Assembly (NCBI RefSeq): GCF_029607905.1
Contig: NZ_JAPHEH010000001.1
Coordinates: 1,827,530 to 1,891,529, forward strand
DNA: 64,000 nucleotides
Reading direction: 5' to 3'
Source of the DNA: Thiovibrio frasassiensis
GTDB lineage: Bacteria; Desulfobacterota; Desulfobulbia; Desulfobulbales; Desulfurivibrionaceae
This document shows, in pieces, positions 18,311 to 26,939 of the stretch. The stretch's first letter is position 1. Every line of letters starts with the position of its first letter. The notes under the pieces were generated by a model. That model searched no databases. It was given only the letters and a program-made list of their open reading frames with translations, and was not told the origin of the DNA. The position numbers were made by a program, and so were the translations under genes.

Positions 18311-19180
18311 ATGATGGATGAGCAAAAGCGTGCCCAGTTTAAAAAGGTGTTGCGGGAGATAAAAAATCTGCCGACCCTGCCCGGAATTGTAGCCAAACTT
18401 GGCAAGATGGCGGAGAACCCGGATACTACCACGGAACAGATGGGCAGGGTGATCAGCAAGGATCATATCCTGGCCAGTAAGCTGCTCAAGCTGGTCAATT
18501 CTGCATTTTACGGCTTTCCCCAGCGGATCAGCTCCTTGAACAGTGCCATCATTCTTCTGGGTTTTAATGTTATCAAGAGTCTGATCATCAGTGCCTCCAT
18601 TTTTGAGGTCATGGAGTCGCAGGATGTGGAGCTTTGGGAGCATTCCCTGGGCTGTGCCGTGGTCTGTAACGTTTTGGCGCGGCATCTGGGGGTAAAGGAT
18701 CCGGAAGAGATCAGCACCGCCGGGCTTATCCATGATCTTGGCAAGGTTGCCATTAAGATGGAGTTGCCTCGGGAGTACGCCCAGATTACCGAACTCTCCC
18801 AGGAGAAAAAAATCTCCCGGCTTGAGGCGGAACGGGAGATCCTGGGCCTGGACCATGCCGAGGTGGGAAGCTGGCTTGCCAAGAGCTGGAATCTGCCAAA
18901 CAAGCTGGTCGAGCCCATCGCCTGCCATCATGATCCGCAGCTGGCCAAGCAAGAGCAGCAGGCCAGCGCCATTGTTCATTTCGCCAATATCATGATCCGG
19001 GGCCTTGGCTATGGTCATGCCGGAGATATCTGGGTGCCGCCCTTGAACAACAAGGCGTGGAAGCTGCTGGCTCTTGCCCCCGCAGATATTGACCCGTTGC
19101 TGCAGGAGATTGAGGAAAAATTGTGGGACGTCAAGGGGTTCAGTCTCGATATTCAGACCGGTCCGGAAGGCGCGGCATGA
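18311..19180 (+). CDS. HDOD-domain signalling protein
   Basis: 289 residues. The HDOD domain spans about residues 15-215 (LPTLPGIVAKLGKM, ISKDHILASKLLKLVNSAFYG, HSLGCAVVCNVLARHLG). HDOD proteins are HD-superfamily relatives that often lost catalysis, but this one keeps the GLIHDLGKVAI motif and the following HH in ACHHDP, so phosphohydrolase activity cannot be excluded. I start at the MMDEQK methionine; the frame extends 16 codons upstream without support. The GGDEF gene follows by 43 bases. Confidence 0.88.
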   Translation: MMDEQKRAQFKKVLREIKNLPTLPGIVAKLGKMAENPDTTTEQMGRVISKDHILASKLLKLVNSAFYGFPQRISSLNSAIILLGFNVIKSLIISASIFEVMESQDVELWEHSLGCAVVCNVLARHLGVKDPEEISTAGLIHDLGKVAIKMELPREYAQITELSQEKKISRLEAEREILGLDHAEVGSWLAKSWNLPNKLVEPIACHHDPQLAKQEQQASAIVHFANIMIRGLGYGHAGDIWVPPLNNKAWKLLALAPADIDPLLQEIEEKLWDVKGFSLDIQTGPEGAA

Positions 19181-19223
19181 GGGCTTTCCCTGTTCTCCGA
19201 GCCCAGATGATGGAGCAGCGCTC

Positions 19224-20153
19224 ATGTCCCGGATCCTGATTGCGGGCAGCGAATCGCTGATCATGCCGGAATGTCGTCTGCTCCTCGACGCCAAGGGGTT
19301 TACCCTGAAGCATTGCTCCAATCTGCATGATGCCTTGGCGTTGGTGCTGGAAGATCCGCCGGATCTGTTGATTACGGAAAAGGGTTTTTCCGGAAAAAAC
19401 GGTGATGTCGAATTGATTCGGGCTGTGAAGGCCTGTCTGCAAAAGGCCAATATTCCTATTTTTCTGGTCGTGGACGAGGACCAGCTTCAGGTTGAGCTGG
19501 ATTGGGATAATTATCCGGTGGATGATATCATCACCCGGCCTTTTACCCCCGAGGTCTTGCTCACCCGGATCCGCCTTGCCGAATCCAGGATGATTCGGGC
19601 CTTTGACAATAACCCCCTCAGTCGGCTTCCCGGCAACACCTCGATTATCCGTGCTATCCAGCGGGTGCTCGGGGAGCCGGACGGGTATGCGGTCTGCTAT
19701 GTGGATATCGATAATTTTAAGCCCTATAACGATCGCTATGGGTTTTCTCGGGGTGATGAAGTGATCCTTATGGTGGCCCGGGTCATGGTCAATGTTGTGG
19801 ACGAGTTGGCCCGGAAAGGCAGCTTCGTCGGTCATATCGGCGGGGATGATTTTGTGTTCATCGTTCGGGAAGAGATGGTGGAGCCGGTCTGCAAAAAGAT
19901 CCTGGCCAATTTTGATCTGGTGCGGAACATGTTCCTGAGTGCGGAAGACATCGCGGTTGGTGAGTTTGTCGGCCGTGATCGGCAGGACCGCGAGACCCGC
20001 TTCGGGCTATTGAGCCTTTCCATTGCGGCGGTGACTACCGGTGGCGGCAAATTCACCCATTATGGCGAGGTTTCTTCGGTTGCCTCTCAGCTTAAGCATT
20101 GCGTGAAAAAACTGGATGGCAGTAATTATCTGATTGATCGGCGGGACACATAA
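19224..20153 (+). CDS. Pseudo-receiver plus GGDEF protein
   Basis: 309 residues. Residues 1-120 fold-match a response-regulator receiver (ILIAGSES start, NYPVDDIITRPFTPEVLLTRI end), but the phospho-acceptor aspartate is replaced by Glu52 (DLLITEKGF). The rest is a GGDEF domain with signature GGDDF (206-210) and the opening NPLSRLPGN. No RxxD inhibitory site is visible before the signature. It may be a diguanylate cyclase locked by the Glu substitution, or a c-di-GMP sensor; the non-standard signature leaves this open. ATG 19224 is chosen since upstream codons overlap the HDOD gene. Confidence 0.85.
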   Translation: MSRILIAGSESLIMPECRLLLDAKGFTLKHCSNLHDALALVLEDPPDLLITEKGFSGKNGDVELIRAVKACLQKANIPIFLVVDEDQLQVELDWDNYPVDDIITRPFTPEVLLTRIRLAESRMIRAFDNNPLSRLPGNTSIIRAIQRVLGEPDGYAVCYVDIDNFKPYNDRYGFSRGDEVILMVARVMVNVVDELARKGSFVGHIGGDDFVFIVREEMVEPVCKKILANFDLVRNMFLSAEDIAVGEFVGRDRQDRETRFGLLSLSIAAVTTGGGKFTHYGEVSSVASQLKHCVKKLDGSNYLIDRRDT

Positions 20154-20215
20154 CAGTCGCTTTGCTGGCTGCAGTAAAATGGCGGCAGTTCGGTGGGAAA
20201 CACAATAAAACGTGC

Positions 20216-20253
20216 AGCACTTGTTCCTGTTTTGGCGGCAAGTGCTTTTTTTT
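20216..20253 (+). terminator. Rho-independent terminator after the GGDEF gene
   Basis: AGCACTTG (20216-20223) pairs with CAAGTGCT (20239-20246), 15-base loop, then a T run. Confidence 0.8.
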
Positions 20254-20374
20254 GTCCTGATCATTGTTTCTTGGTGATGTAGGGAATGAGTGGCGGAAAA
20301 TGACTGTGTAATGAAAAAGCATTGTCTGTTCGTCTGTTGATCCTCTTTGATCTTGTTTTGGAAAAAACTTGCTT

Positions 20375-20389
20375 TGGATTTTGTTTTGC
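20375..20389 (+). promoter_or_regulatory. Possible weak sigma-54 promoter before mucR
   Basis: TGGATT, 5 bases, TTGC: the GG and GC spacing is right, but the -24 element lacks the usual CA. About 58 bases upstream of ATG. A housekeeping promoter is equally possible. Confidence 0.25.
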
Positions 20390-20447
20390 GATACCTATAA
20401 GTCTGTATGTTGTTCACGGGTAACGATCAATAGCGGAGGGAATAAGA

Positions 20448-20924
20448 ATGGGTAAATCGCTTGTCGAAATGGCGGCTGATCTGGTTCAGTCGCAGTGTGC
20501 TTCAAAGGCAATGAATACTGAGGAAATAACCCTGGCCTTGCAATCTACTTTTAATGCCTTGCAGATGTTGCAGGCAGGCGAAGCAAAATTGCAGGCTGGA
20601 ACTTCAGAAGGAGCTGGTGTGGTGGGAACTGCACCAGGTATGGCCCCGGAAAAATCCATCCAGAAAAATAAAATAGTCTGCCTGGAATGTGGTCAAGAAT
20701 TCAAGATGCTGTCGCCAAAGCATCTGCGCTCCCATGGCCTGACCGGCAGAGAATATCGGGAAAAATGGGGATTTCCCTTGCGCCAGCCTCTTTGTGCAAA
20801 GGCCCTCTCCGAAAGGCGCAAGAAAGCGGGCAAGGACCGTGGTCTGCCGGAGAATTTACGTAAGGCCATTGCCAAGCGGAAGAAAAGCGGCCAGGCCAAG
20901 AAGGCGGGCAACGATAAAAAATAG
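20448..20924 (+). CDS. MucR/Ros-family zinc finger transcriptional regulator
   Basis: 158 residues. The central CLECGQEFKMLSPKHLRSHGLTGREYREKWG segment (about 80-110) is the Ros/MucR zinc finger (Cys2His2-like) that binds AT-rich DNA; the tail is very basic (RRKKAGKDRG, AKRKKSGQAKKAGNDKK). In other bacteria such proteins act as global repressors of exopolysaccharide, motility or acquired genes. GGAGGG lies ten bases before ATG. It is flanked by terminators on both sides, so it is monocistronic. Confidence 0.9.
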   Translation: MGKSLVEMAADLVQSQCASKAMNTEEITLALQSTFNALQMLQAGEAKLQAGTSEGAGVVGTAPGMAPEKSIQKNKIVCLECGQEFKMLSPKHLRSHGLTGREYREKWGFPLRQPLCAKALSERRKKAGKDRGLPENLRKAIAKRKKSGQAKKAGNDKK

Positions 20925-20956
20925 TCCCTGGCAGGTGGTGCGCCAAGTTGTCCTTC

Positions 20957-20998
20957 AAGGAGGGCCTCTGACCGGATGGTCGGGGCCCTCCTTTTTTT
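20957..20998 (+). terminator. Terminator of mucR
   Basis: GGAGGGCC (20959-20966) pairs with GGCCCTCC (20984-20991) followed by TTTTTTT. Confidence 0.88.
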
Positions 20999-21259
20999 GT
21001 TATGGCGCGGGCTTCTCTCCTGTGGGGCTGTGCCGGTTCCGGGAGGGGATGGATATTGACTTTTCCCTGAATCCGCAGCATAGTGCCCCACTTTTACATC
21101 TTGTCATGGCTGGTGTATAATCAAGATGTTTTGGCTGAGACCGGCATGGGTGTCACTCCTGCAGAACATTGCGCTGACAATGCCCGCCGCTTTGCCGTTT
21201 TATTCTGTTGCTTCAAGGGCCGGGCCCTTTGTGTTTTTGACTTTTATGGTGAGATTTCC
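20999..21259. other. Intergenic region before murI
   Basis: 261 bases with nothing I can identify. The murI frame is open upstream to 21083, but that extension is unlike the family and is treated as non-coding. Confidence 0.5.
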
Positions 21260-22072
21260 ATGATTGGTATTTTTGATTCGGGCGTGGGCGGGATGACGGT
21301 GGCCAGGGCGGTTGAGCAGCTCCTGCCGCAATACCGCATTGCCTATTTCGGCGATCTGGCCCGGACCCCTTATGGTTCGAAAAGCCCGGAAACCATTATC
21401 GCCTATGCCCGGCAGAATACCGAGTTTCTTCTCGGGCAGGGGGCGAAGATCATCATTGTCGCCTGCAATACTGCCGCCAGCGTAGCCTCCGAGATCCTCC
21501 AGCAGGAGTTTGCCGAACCCATCTTCGAGGTCATCAGTCCGGCGGTCACTAAGGCGGTTGCTGCCAGCCGCTCCGGCCGGATCGGCGTTATCGGCACCCG
21601 GGCCACCATTAAGAGCGGGGTGTATGAAAAAAAGATTCTGGACGAGCAGCCTGAATACACCGTGTATTCCCAGGCCTGTCCCCTTCTGGTTCCCCTGGTT
21701 GAGGAGGGCTGGCTGAACAAACGGGAAACCAAGATGATTCTCCGCCGGTATCTGCAGCCGCTCCGGCTCAGGCAGGTGGACACCTTTGTCCTGGGTTGTA
21801 CCCACTATCCGCTGTTGAAGGAGCTGATCCAGCCGCGCATCGGCAAGCGGGTGACGATCATTGATTCCTCCGAGGTGGTGGCGGAAAGTGTGGCCCTTTT
21901 TCTGGAAAATAATCCGGCAATCGCGCAGCAGCTCGAACGCAACGGGGAAAGCCATTATTATGTGTCCGATGTAACCGATGCGGCTGTTGATATTGCCAGA
22001 AAGGTCTTTGGCCGCCCCATTACCCTGGAAAAGGTTGCCTCTGACATCTTTAACAGGAGTCATTTGTCATGA
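21260..22072 (+). CDS. murI: Glutamate racemase
   Basis: 270 residues. It interconverts L- and D-glutamate for peptidoglycan. Catalytic signatures are visible: IFDSGVGGMTV at the start, the first catalytic Cys in VACNTAAS (about residue 75) and the second in GCTHYPLL (about 185). The N-terminus at ATG 21260 matches the family exactly. Its stop overlaps the lolA start (ATGA), so the two are translationally coupled. Confidence 0.96.
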   Translation: MIGIFDSGVGGMTVARAVEQLLPQYRIAYFGDLARTPYGSKSPETIIAYARQNTEFLLGQGAKIIIVACNTAASVASEILQQEFAEPIFEVISPAVTKAVAASRSGRIGVIGTRATIKSGVYEKKILDEQPEYTVYSQACPLLVPLVEEGWLNKRETKMILRRYLQPLRLRQVDTFVLGCTHYPLLKELIQPRIGKRVTIIDSSEVVAESVALFLENNPAIAQQLERNGESHYYVSDVTDAAVDIARKVFGRPITLEKVASDIFNRSHLS

Positions 22073-22728
22073 ATTGTAAAGTCCTGCTTGTTCTGTTGGG
22101 TGCCCTCATGTCCCTGGCGGTTTTGCCCCGCGCCGGCCAGTGTGCCACTTTCACCCCCCTAGAGTTAGCGCAAAAACTCCAGGCCCGCTATGAAGAGACC
22201 AAAACCATGACCGCCGATTTTAAGCAGTCGACATCGGTGCCTATGACCACCCGCAAGCGGCTTGGCGCCGGGACGTTGGTCATCTTCAAGCCCGGGCGTA
22301 TCCGCTGGGATTACCAGACTCCGGAGCGGCAGGTGTTGATCAGCGACAGCAAGAAGGTTTCCTTATATATGGCCGATTCCGCCCAGATGATAGTGCAGCC
22401 GGTTTCGCAATATATCAATTCCGATGTCACCTATGCCTTCTTTGTCGGTACCGGAAATATTGTTCGCGATTTCAAGGTGCTGCCGCCTGAGAGGCAGGGG
22501 GATGCGAGTCTGAAGGTGATCAAGCTCGTGCCCAAGACCGCGCATCCGCAGGTGGATTATCTCCATGTCTGGATTGATGAGAATTTCATGGTTCGCCGTC
22601 TTGAGATTGTCGATCATTTCGGCAGCATAACCGATTTGACCTTTTTAAATATCAGACGCAACGCAGCGGTCTCGCCGGAAACCTTCGTCTTCGTCCCGCC
22701 GCTGGGCACGGAAATCATCGAGCAGTAA
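22069..22728 (+). CDS. lolA: Outer-membrane lipoprotein carrier protein LolA
   Basis: 219 residues. It ferries lipoproteins across the periplasm from LolCDE to the outer membrane. Signal peptide about 1-26 (MNCKVLLVLLGALMSLAVLPRAGQCA). LolA-type elements are the MTADFKQSTSVP segment, GTLVIFKPGRIRWDYQTPERQVLISDSKKVSLY and a C-terminal F-V-P-P-L-G-T segment. Overlaps murI by four bases. Confidence 0.9.
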   Translation: MNCKVLLVLLGALMSLAVLPRAGQCATFTPLELAQKLQARYEETKTMTADFKQSTSVPMTTRKRLGAGTLVIFKPGRIRWDYQTPERQVLISDSKKVSLYMADSAQMIVQPVSQYINSDVTYAFFVGTGNIVRDFKVLPPERQGDASLKVIKLVPKTAHPQVDYLHVWIDENFMVRRLEIVDHFGSITDLTFLNIRRNAAVSPETFVFVPPLGTEIIEQ

Positions 22729-22832
22729 AAAAATCTTAGCAACACCGCATCTGCGTTGTCATCGGTCTACTCGTGTGCACTAGCACACTTCGCAAACCTC
22801 TTCCGCGCATCTGCAGCACTGCTGAGATTTTT
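22729..22832. repeat. Long imperfect palindromic intergenic element
   Basis: Outer arms AAAAATCTTAGCA (22729-22741) and TGCTGAGATTTTT (22820-22832) pair with one mismatch, and a central hairpin GTGTGC-ACTA-GCACAC lies at 22773-22788. The octamer GCATCTGC occurs twice (22747 and 22808). It abuts the lolA stop and can end transcription with its T run, but the size and layered symmetry suggest a dispersed repeat (REP/MITE-like). Confidence 0.6.
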
Positions 22833-22878
22833 TATTCTGGGGGCGAAATATTGTCTCTAATGACTAAGAGTACTAGGA

Positions 22879-24720
22879 ATGGCTGAGAACACAGTTAAGC
22901 CGCGTCCCCCATTTCGTCTGGGGGTGATCTCCATGCCCTGGGCCCTTTTCAATCGCCCTTCTATCCAGTTGGGCGCGCTTCAGGGCTATTTGTCCCAGGC
23001 CGAGCCGGAGATGCAGGTTGCCTGTCTGCATCCCTATCTGGGGTTGACCAAGAGCCTCGGTCTTGAACTCTATCGGGAAATTTCTCAGGATGTTTGGCTC
23101 TGTGAGGGCCTCTATGCCGGGCTGCTCTTTCCGGAACAGCGCCCAGTGCTGCGTGGCTTTCTCGCGAAAAGGCTCAAGCAGTGCGATTCGGCTGGCGTCA
23201 ACACGATAGATATCCTCTGGGCAAAGGTCGAAACGCATCTCCACCAGTGGCTCGCCGGGCAGGATTGGGGTCAGTTCGAGCTGGTGGGGTTTTCCGTCTG
23301 CTTCAACCAATTGTTGGCCTCGCTTCTGGCGGCCAAACAGCTCAAGGCGCTGCAGCCACAACTGCCCATCGTCTTTGGCGGCTCTTCCTGTGTGGCGGAA
23401 ATGGGCAGCTCATTGCTCGAGGTTTTTCCCTGGCTTGATTATGTAGTGCATGGCGAGGGGGAGATCCCGCTAGCAAATCTCTGCCGGGTATTGGCAGGGA
23501 GGGAGATCGCGCTGCTTCCCCAGGTTATGGCGCGAACGGGGCAGACAACCGGTGAGCCCTTTGTCGGTTGCCAGCTCAAGGGGCTTTCCGAGCTGCCAAC
23601 TCCCGACTATGACGGATATTTTCAGGAACTGCGCCGGGAATTTTCCGGAGAGCCCTTTGTGCCGGAACTGCCGGTGGAGTTTTCCCGAGGCTGCTGGTGG
23701 GGGAAATGCACTTTCTGTAATCTTAATCTCCAGTGGCACGGCTATCGCGGCAAGAGTGCGGAACAAATGGAGCGGGAGGTGCTGCATCTTTCTGGGCGTC
23801 ATGGCTGTCTTGACTTCAGCTTTACGGACAATGTTTTGCCCGGGCGGGAAGCGCCTGATTTTTTTGCCAGGATGGACGCCAGCAAAAAGGATTTTCGTTT
23901 TTTTGCTGAAATTAGGGTCAACCAGCGGGGCGATATCCTCAAGCAGTACCGGCAGGGGGGACTGGTGGCGGTGCAGGCCGGAATCGAATCCCTCAGTCAG
24001 GGGCTTCTTGAGAGGATGCGCAAAGGGGCCACGGTCATGGAGAATCTGGCCTTGATGAAGGAGAGCGTTGCCTTGGGGATCCGCTTGGATGGAAACCTGA
24101 TCACTGGCTTTCCTGGCTCCACCGAGACGGAGGTGCAGGAAACTTTGATGAACCTCGATTTTGTCCTGCCCTTTACCCCCCTGACCGCAGCTTCTTTTTT
24201 TCTCGGCCATGGCTGCGAGGTTGCCTGCAAGCCCCAAGATTACGGGATCCGGGCCATTGTGCAGCATCCGCATAACCGCAAGCTCTTTCCGTCGCAGATG
24301 CTTCAGGGGTTGACCCTGCTGATCAACGACTATCGCGGGGATCGGGCAAAGCAGCGCAGGCTTTGGCAGCCGGTGGTCGAAAAGATCCGGGCCTGGCAAC
24401 GGTTCCATGCGGCAAGGCGTTGCCCGGCCCATCTGGTCCCCCTGCTTTCCTACCGTGATGCGGGGAATATCCTGATTATCCGCCAGGAATTGCCCGACCA
24501 GGCGACCCTGCATCACCGGTTGCGCGGGACCTCCCGGGCTCTCTACCTCGCCTGTGAAACAATCGTCGAGTTCGAGGCCCTGGCCCGCCAGTTTCCCAAG
24601 CTTGGCAGGGCGCAGCTGGCAACTTTTCTTACCGAACTTACGGCAAAACGGTTGCTCTTTTCCCAGGGAACAAGGTACCTTGCCCTGGCAGTACACACCG
24701 CTTCAGGTACGGAGTTATGA
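22879..24720 (+). CDS. B12-binding-domain radical SAM protein (RiPP-maturase C-methyltransferase-like)
   Basis: 613 residues. The N-terminal half is a cobalamin-binding-like Rossmann region (about 15-240, GGSSCVAEMG, VVHGEGEIPL). The radical SAM domain begins with RGCWWGKCTFCNLN: C272, C277 and C280, i.e. Cys-x4-Cys-x2-Cys rather than the usual x3 spacing. The GCWWG-CTFC signature and GYRGKS are those of the RiPP maturation radical SAM proteins. No short precursor-peptide gene is visible nearby. It overlaps cobU by four bases, so its product may depend on, or act within, cobamide metabolism (inference). The ribosome site is weak (TAGGA). Confidence 0.85.
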   Translation: MAENTVKPRPPFRLGVISMPWALFNRPSIQLGALQGYLSQAEPEMQVACLHPYLGLTKSLGLELYREISQDVWLCEGLYAGLLFPEQRPVLRGFLAKRLKQCDSAGVNTIDILWAKVETHLHQWLAGQDWGQFELVGFSVCFNQLLASLLAAKQLKALQPQLPIVFGGSSCVAEMGSSLLEVFPWLDYVVHGEGEIPLANLCRVLAGREIALLPQVMARTGQTTGEPFVGCQLKGLSELPTPDYDGYFQELRREFSGEPFVPELPVEFSRGCWWGKCTFCNLNLQWHGYRGKSAEQMEREVLHLSGRHGCLDFSFTDNVLPGREAPDFFARMDASKKDFRFFAEIRVNQRGDILKQYRQGGLVAVQAGIESLSQGLLERMRKGATVMENLALMKESVALGIRLDGNLITGFPGSTETEVQETLMNLDFVLPFTPLTAASFFLGHGCEVACKPQDYGIRAIVQHPHNRKLFPSQMLQGLTLLINDYRGDRAKQRRLWQPVVEKIRAWQRFHAARRCPAHLVPLLSYRDAGNILIIRQELPDQATLHHRLRGTSRALYLACETIVEFEALARQFPKLGRAQLATFLTELTAKRLLFSQGTRYLALAVHTASGTEL

Positions 24721-25268
24721 CGCAGACACAAGCGCCCGGGCAGCTGCCCATGAAAAAACTGGTGCTCGGCGGTTGCCGGAGCGGCAAGAGCCGGTACGCC
24801 GAGCAATGGGTTGGCGAAAATTTTTCGGACAAGGTTTTTGTCGCAACCCTTGAATCCCGCGATGACGCGGAGATGGAGCAGCGTATTGCCCTGCACCGGC
24901 AGAGCCGCGGGGGTGGCTGGCTGACCTTGGAAGAGCCGCTGGATCTGGTCGGGGTGTTGGCTAAAAATGAGATCGGGACCGAGGTCTTCCTGGTGGATTG
25001 TCTGACCATGTGGCTTACCAATATGATGATGCAGGACTGGAGCGACGAGAAGATTGAAGGGGAGGTTGCCCGCTTATCTGAGAGCGTGGCGGCTCTTTCG
25101 GTCTCGGTGGTTCTGGTTGCCAACGAGGTCGGTCTGGGGATCGTGCCGGAGTCACCCTTGGGACGACGCTTTCGCGACCTGGCCGGCTGGACCAATCAGC
25201 AGATGGCTGGTGTCTGCCGGCAGGTGGTGCTGGTGACCGCCGGTCTGCCCCTGCGGCTCAAGGGTTAA
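24717..25268 (+). CDS. cobU: Adenosylcobinamide kinase / adenosylcobinamide-phosphate guanylyltransferase
   Basis: 183 residues. CobU/CobP phosphorylates adenosylcobinamide and adds GMP in nucleotide-loop assembly. P-loop GGCRSGKS at about 18-25, VDCLTMWLTN near 98, and ANEVGLGIVPE near 139 are diagnostic. There are about 12 extra N-terminal residues; the Met at MKKLVLGG (24750) is an alternative start. It overlaps the radical SAM gene and is followed one base later by cobD. Confidence 0.95.
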   Translation: MTQTQAPGQLPMKKLVLGGCRSGKSRYAEQWVGENFSDKVFVATLESRDDAEMEQRIALHRQSRGGGWLTLEEPLDLVGVLAKNEIGTEVFLVDCLTMWLTNMMMQDWSDEKIEGEVARLSESVAALSVSVVLVANEVGLGIVPESPLGRRFRDLAGWTNQQMAGVCRQVVLVTAGLPLRLKG

Positions 25269-25269
25269 G

Positions 25270-26361
25270 ATGGAGACCATCAGCATCAGCGCCCAGGGCG
25301 CCCACGGCGGGGATATTCTCTCCATGGCCAGACGGCTGGGCTGTGGGGTTGGCGAACTCGTCGATCTGAGCAGCAATCTCAGCCCGCTGGGCATGGTGCC
25401 GGGTCTGCGGGAAGTGCTGGTCGAAAGACTGCCCGAGATCGGCTTTCTCCCTGAAAGCGGCAGCGAAACCCTGGTCAACCTCTTTGCCGGCAAATACGGC
25501 TGCCGGCCTGAGCAGGTTTTGGCGGGCAACGGCACCACCGAATTTATCTATGCCGTGCCGGCAAGTGCTGGGTGCAGGCGTGCCCTGATTGTTGCCCCCA
25601 CCTATGGGGATTACCGGCCGGCCTGCGAGTGGGCCGGGATCGTGGTTGATTTCTTCACCCTCACCGCAGAGGATGATTTCTCCCTTGATTTCAATCGCCT
25701 CTCCGCCCGTCTGGCCGGGGGAGAGCTGGTCTTTCTCTGCAACCCCAATAATCCCACCGGCAGGGTGGTGGCAAGCCGCGAACTGTTCGACTTCATTCTT
25801 GCCCATCCTGCCTCGGAATTTCTCATCGACGAATCGTACCTGCCCTTTGTCAACGAGCCTTCTCTTGCCGGGTTTCCTCTGCCTGCCAATCTCTTTCTCC
25901 TCTGTTCCTCTTCGAAGATCTACGGCATCCCCGGTCTGCGCCTCGGTTTTCTTGTGGCCAACGAAGAGAAGATGGCCAGGTTCGCGGTGCACCGCAAGCC
26001 CTGGGGGGTGAACCGCATGGCCCAGGTGGCAGGGGAGTATCTTCTTACCCATGGTGATTCTTATGTGCAGTCGGTCCGCGATTTTATTGGCCGGGTTCGC
26101 CCGGATTTTGTCGCCCGGCTTTCGGCTCTGCCCGGGGTGCGGGTGATTCCAGGGGCGGCGAATTTTATCCTCTGCCGCTTGACCGGGTCCATGACCGCCC
26201 CCCAGTTGCGGGAGGCGATGCTTCTTTGGCGCATTATGATCCGGGATTGCAGCAACTTCAGCGGGCTGGACGACCATTATTTTCGGGTTTCCCTGCAAGA
26301 ACCCGAGCGCAATGCGCGCTGTCTGGCCGCGCTTGCCGAGATTTTGGGGAACAAGCCATGA
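25270..26361 (+). CDS. cobD: Threonine-phosphate decarboxylase (PLP, cobalamin pathway)
   Basis: 363 residues. A fold-type I aminotransferase relative that makes (R)-1-amino-2-propanol phosphate, the linker of the cobamide nucleotide loop. Signatures are AHGGD and DLSSNLSPLG at the start, NPNNPTG (about 158-164), DESYLPF and the PLP lysine in SSSKIYGIPGLRLGF (about 217). The phosphodiesterase gene overlaps its end (ATGA). Confidence 0.92.
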   Translation: METISISAQGAHGGDILSMARRLGCGVGELVDLSSNLSPLGMVPGLREVLVERLPEIGFLPESGSETLVNLFAGKYGCRPEQVLAGNGTTEFIYAVPASAGCRRALIVAPTYGDYRPACEWAGIVVDFFTLTAEDDFSLDFNRLSARLAGGELVFLCNPNNPTGRVVASRELFDFILAHPASEFLIDESYLPFVNEPSLAGFPLPANLFLLCSSSKIYGIPGLRLGFLVANEEKMARFAVHRKPWGVNRMAQVAGEYLLTHGDSYVQSVRDFIGRVRPDFVARLSALPGVRVIPGAANFILCRLTGSMTAPQLREAMLLWRIMIRDCSNFSGLDDHYFRVSLQEPERNARCLAALAEILGNKP

Positions 26362-26870
26362 GAATCGCCATAATTTCCGATACCCACGATCACATCCTCA
26401 ACCTGCGGGGGGCGGTGAAATACTGCAATGCTTTCAGCGTGAGCATGATTATCCATTGCGGCGATCTGATTTCCCCGTTCATGCTTGACGAACTTGCCCG
26501 GTTCAGCGGGGCGGTGCATCTGATCTACGGCAATAATGTCGGCGACCAGCATGTCATCTCCCAATCCTGTGGGCTCCGTTTTCCCACCATCAGCCATCAC
26601 GGGATTCTGGGCGCAGTGGAGGCGGGGGGGCTCAAGATCGCCTTTACCCATTATCCGCAGATGGCCAGGGGGATCGCCTGTCAGGGGATGTTCGATGTGG
26701 TATGCTGCGGACATAACCACCGCTATCTGGTGGAAAAGGTCGGCGACTCTCTGCTGATCAATCCCGGGGAGTTGCTCGGTAAAGACGGGCAGCCGGGATT
26801 TTGTATCCTGCAGTGCGAAACCAAAGAGGTGGAACGGGTGGAGATCGGTTCCGCCATTGGCGATGATTGA
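26358..26870 (+). CDS. YfcE/MJ0936-family metallophosphoesterase
   Basis: 170 residues. Calcineurin-like motifs are complete: SDTHDH (D-x-H), HCGDLIS (GD), YGNNVGD (GN), THYPQ and CGHNHRY (GHxH). Such enzymes are metal-dependent phosphodiesterases of unknown natural substrate. ATG 26358 overlaps cobD by four bases; the longer upstream frame lies within cobD. Confidence 0.92.
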   Translation: MRIAIISDTHDHILNLRGAVKYCNAFSVSMIIHCGDLISPFMLDELARFSGAVHLIYGNNVGDQHVISQSCGLRFPTISHHGILGAVEAGGLKIAFTHYPQMARGIACQGMFDVVCCGHNHRYLVEKVGDSLLINPGELLGKDGQPGFCILQCETKEVERVEIGSAIGDD

Positions 26871-26939
26871 AGTGAAACGAGAGAAAATCCACATTTTGTG
26901 GTTCAGAATCATGAAAAAAACAAGGTTCAGGTGAGTGTG

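Noticed and set aside
20368-20382. A second sigma-54-like match before mucR
   Set aside because: TGG to GC spacing is nine instead of ten bases, which is not tolerated by sigma-54.
22729-22878. Cobalamin riboswitch before the radical SAM-cobU-cobD genes
   Set aside because: No B12-box-like sequence is present; the gap is filled by a palindromic element.
22729-22878. RiPP precursor gene for the radical SAM protein
   Set aside because: No short frame with a ribosome site and leader-like sequence on either strand around the gene.
23470-24696. 408-codon leftward frame opposite the radical SAM gene
   Set aside because: Antisense of a gene with unmistakable radical SAM motifs; no start signal.
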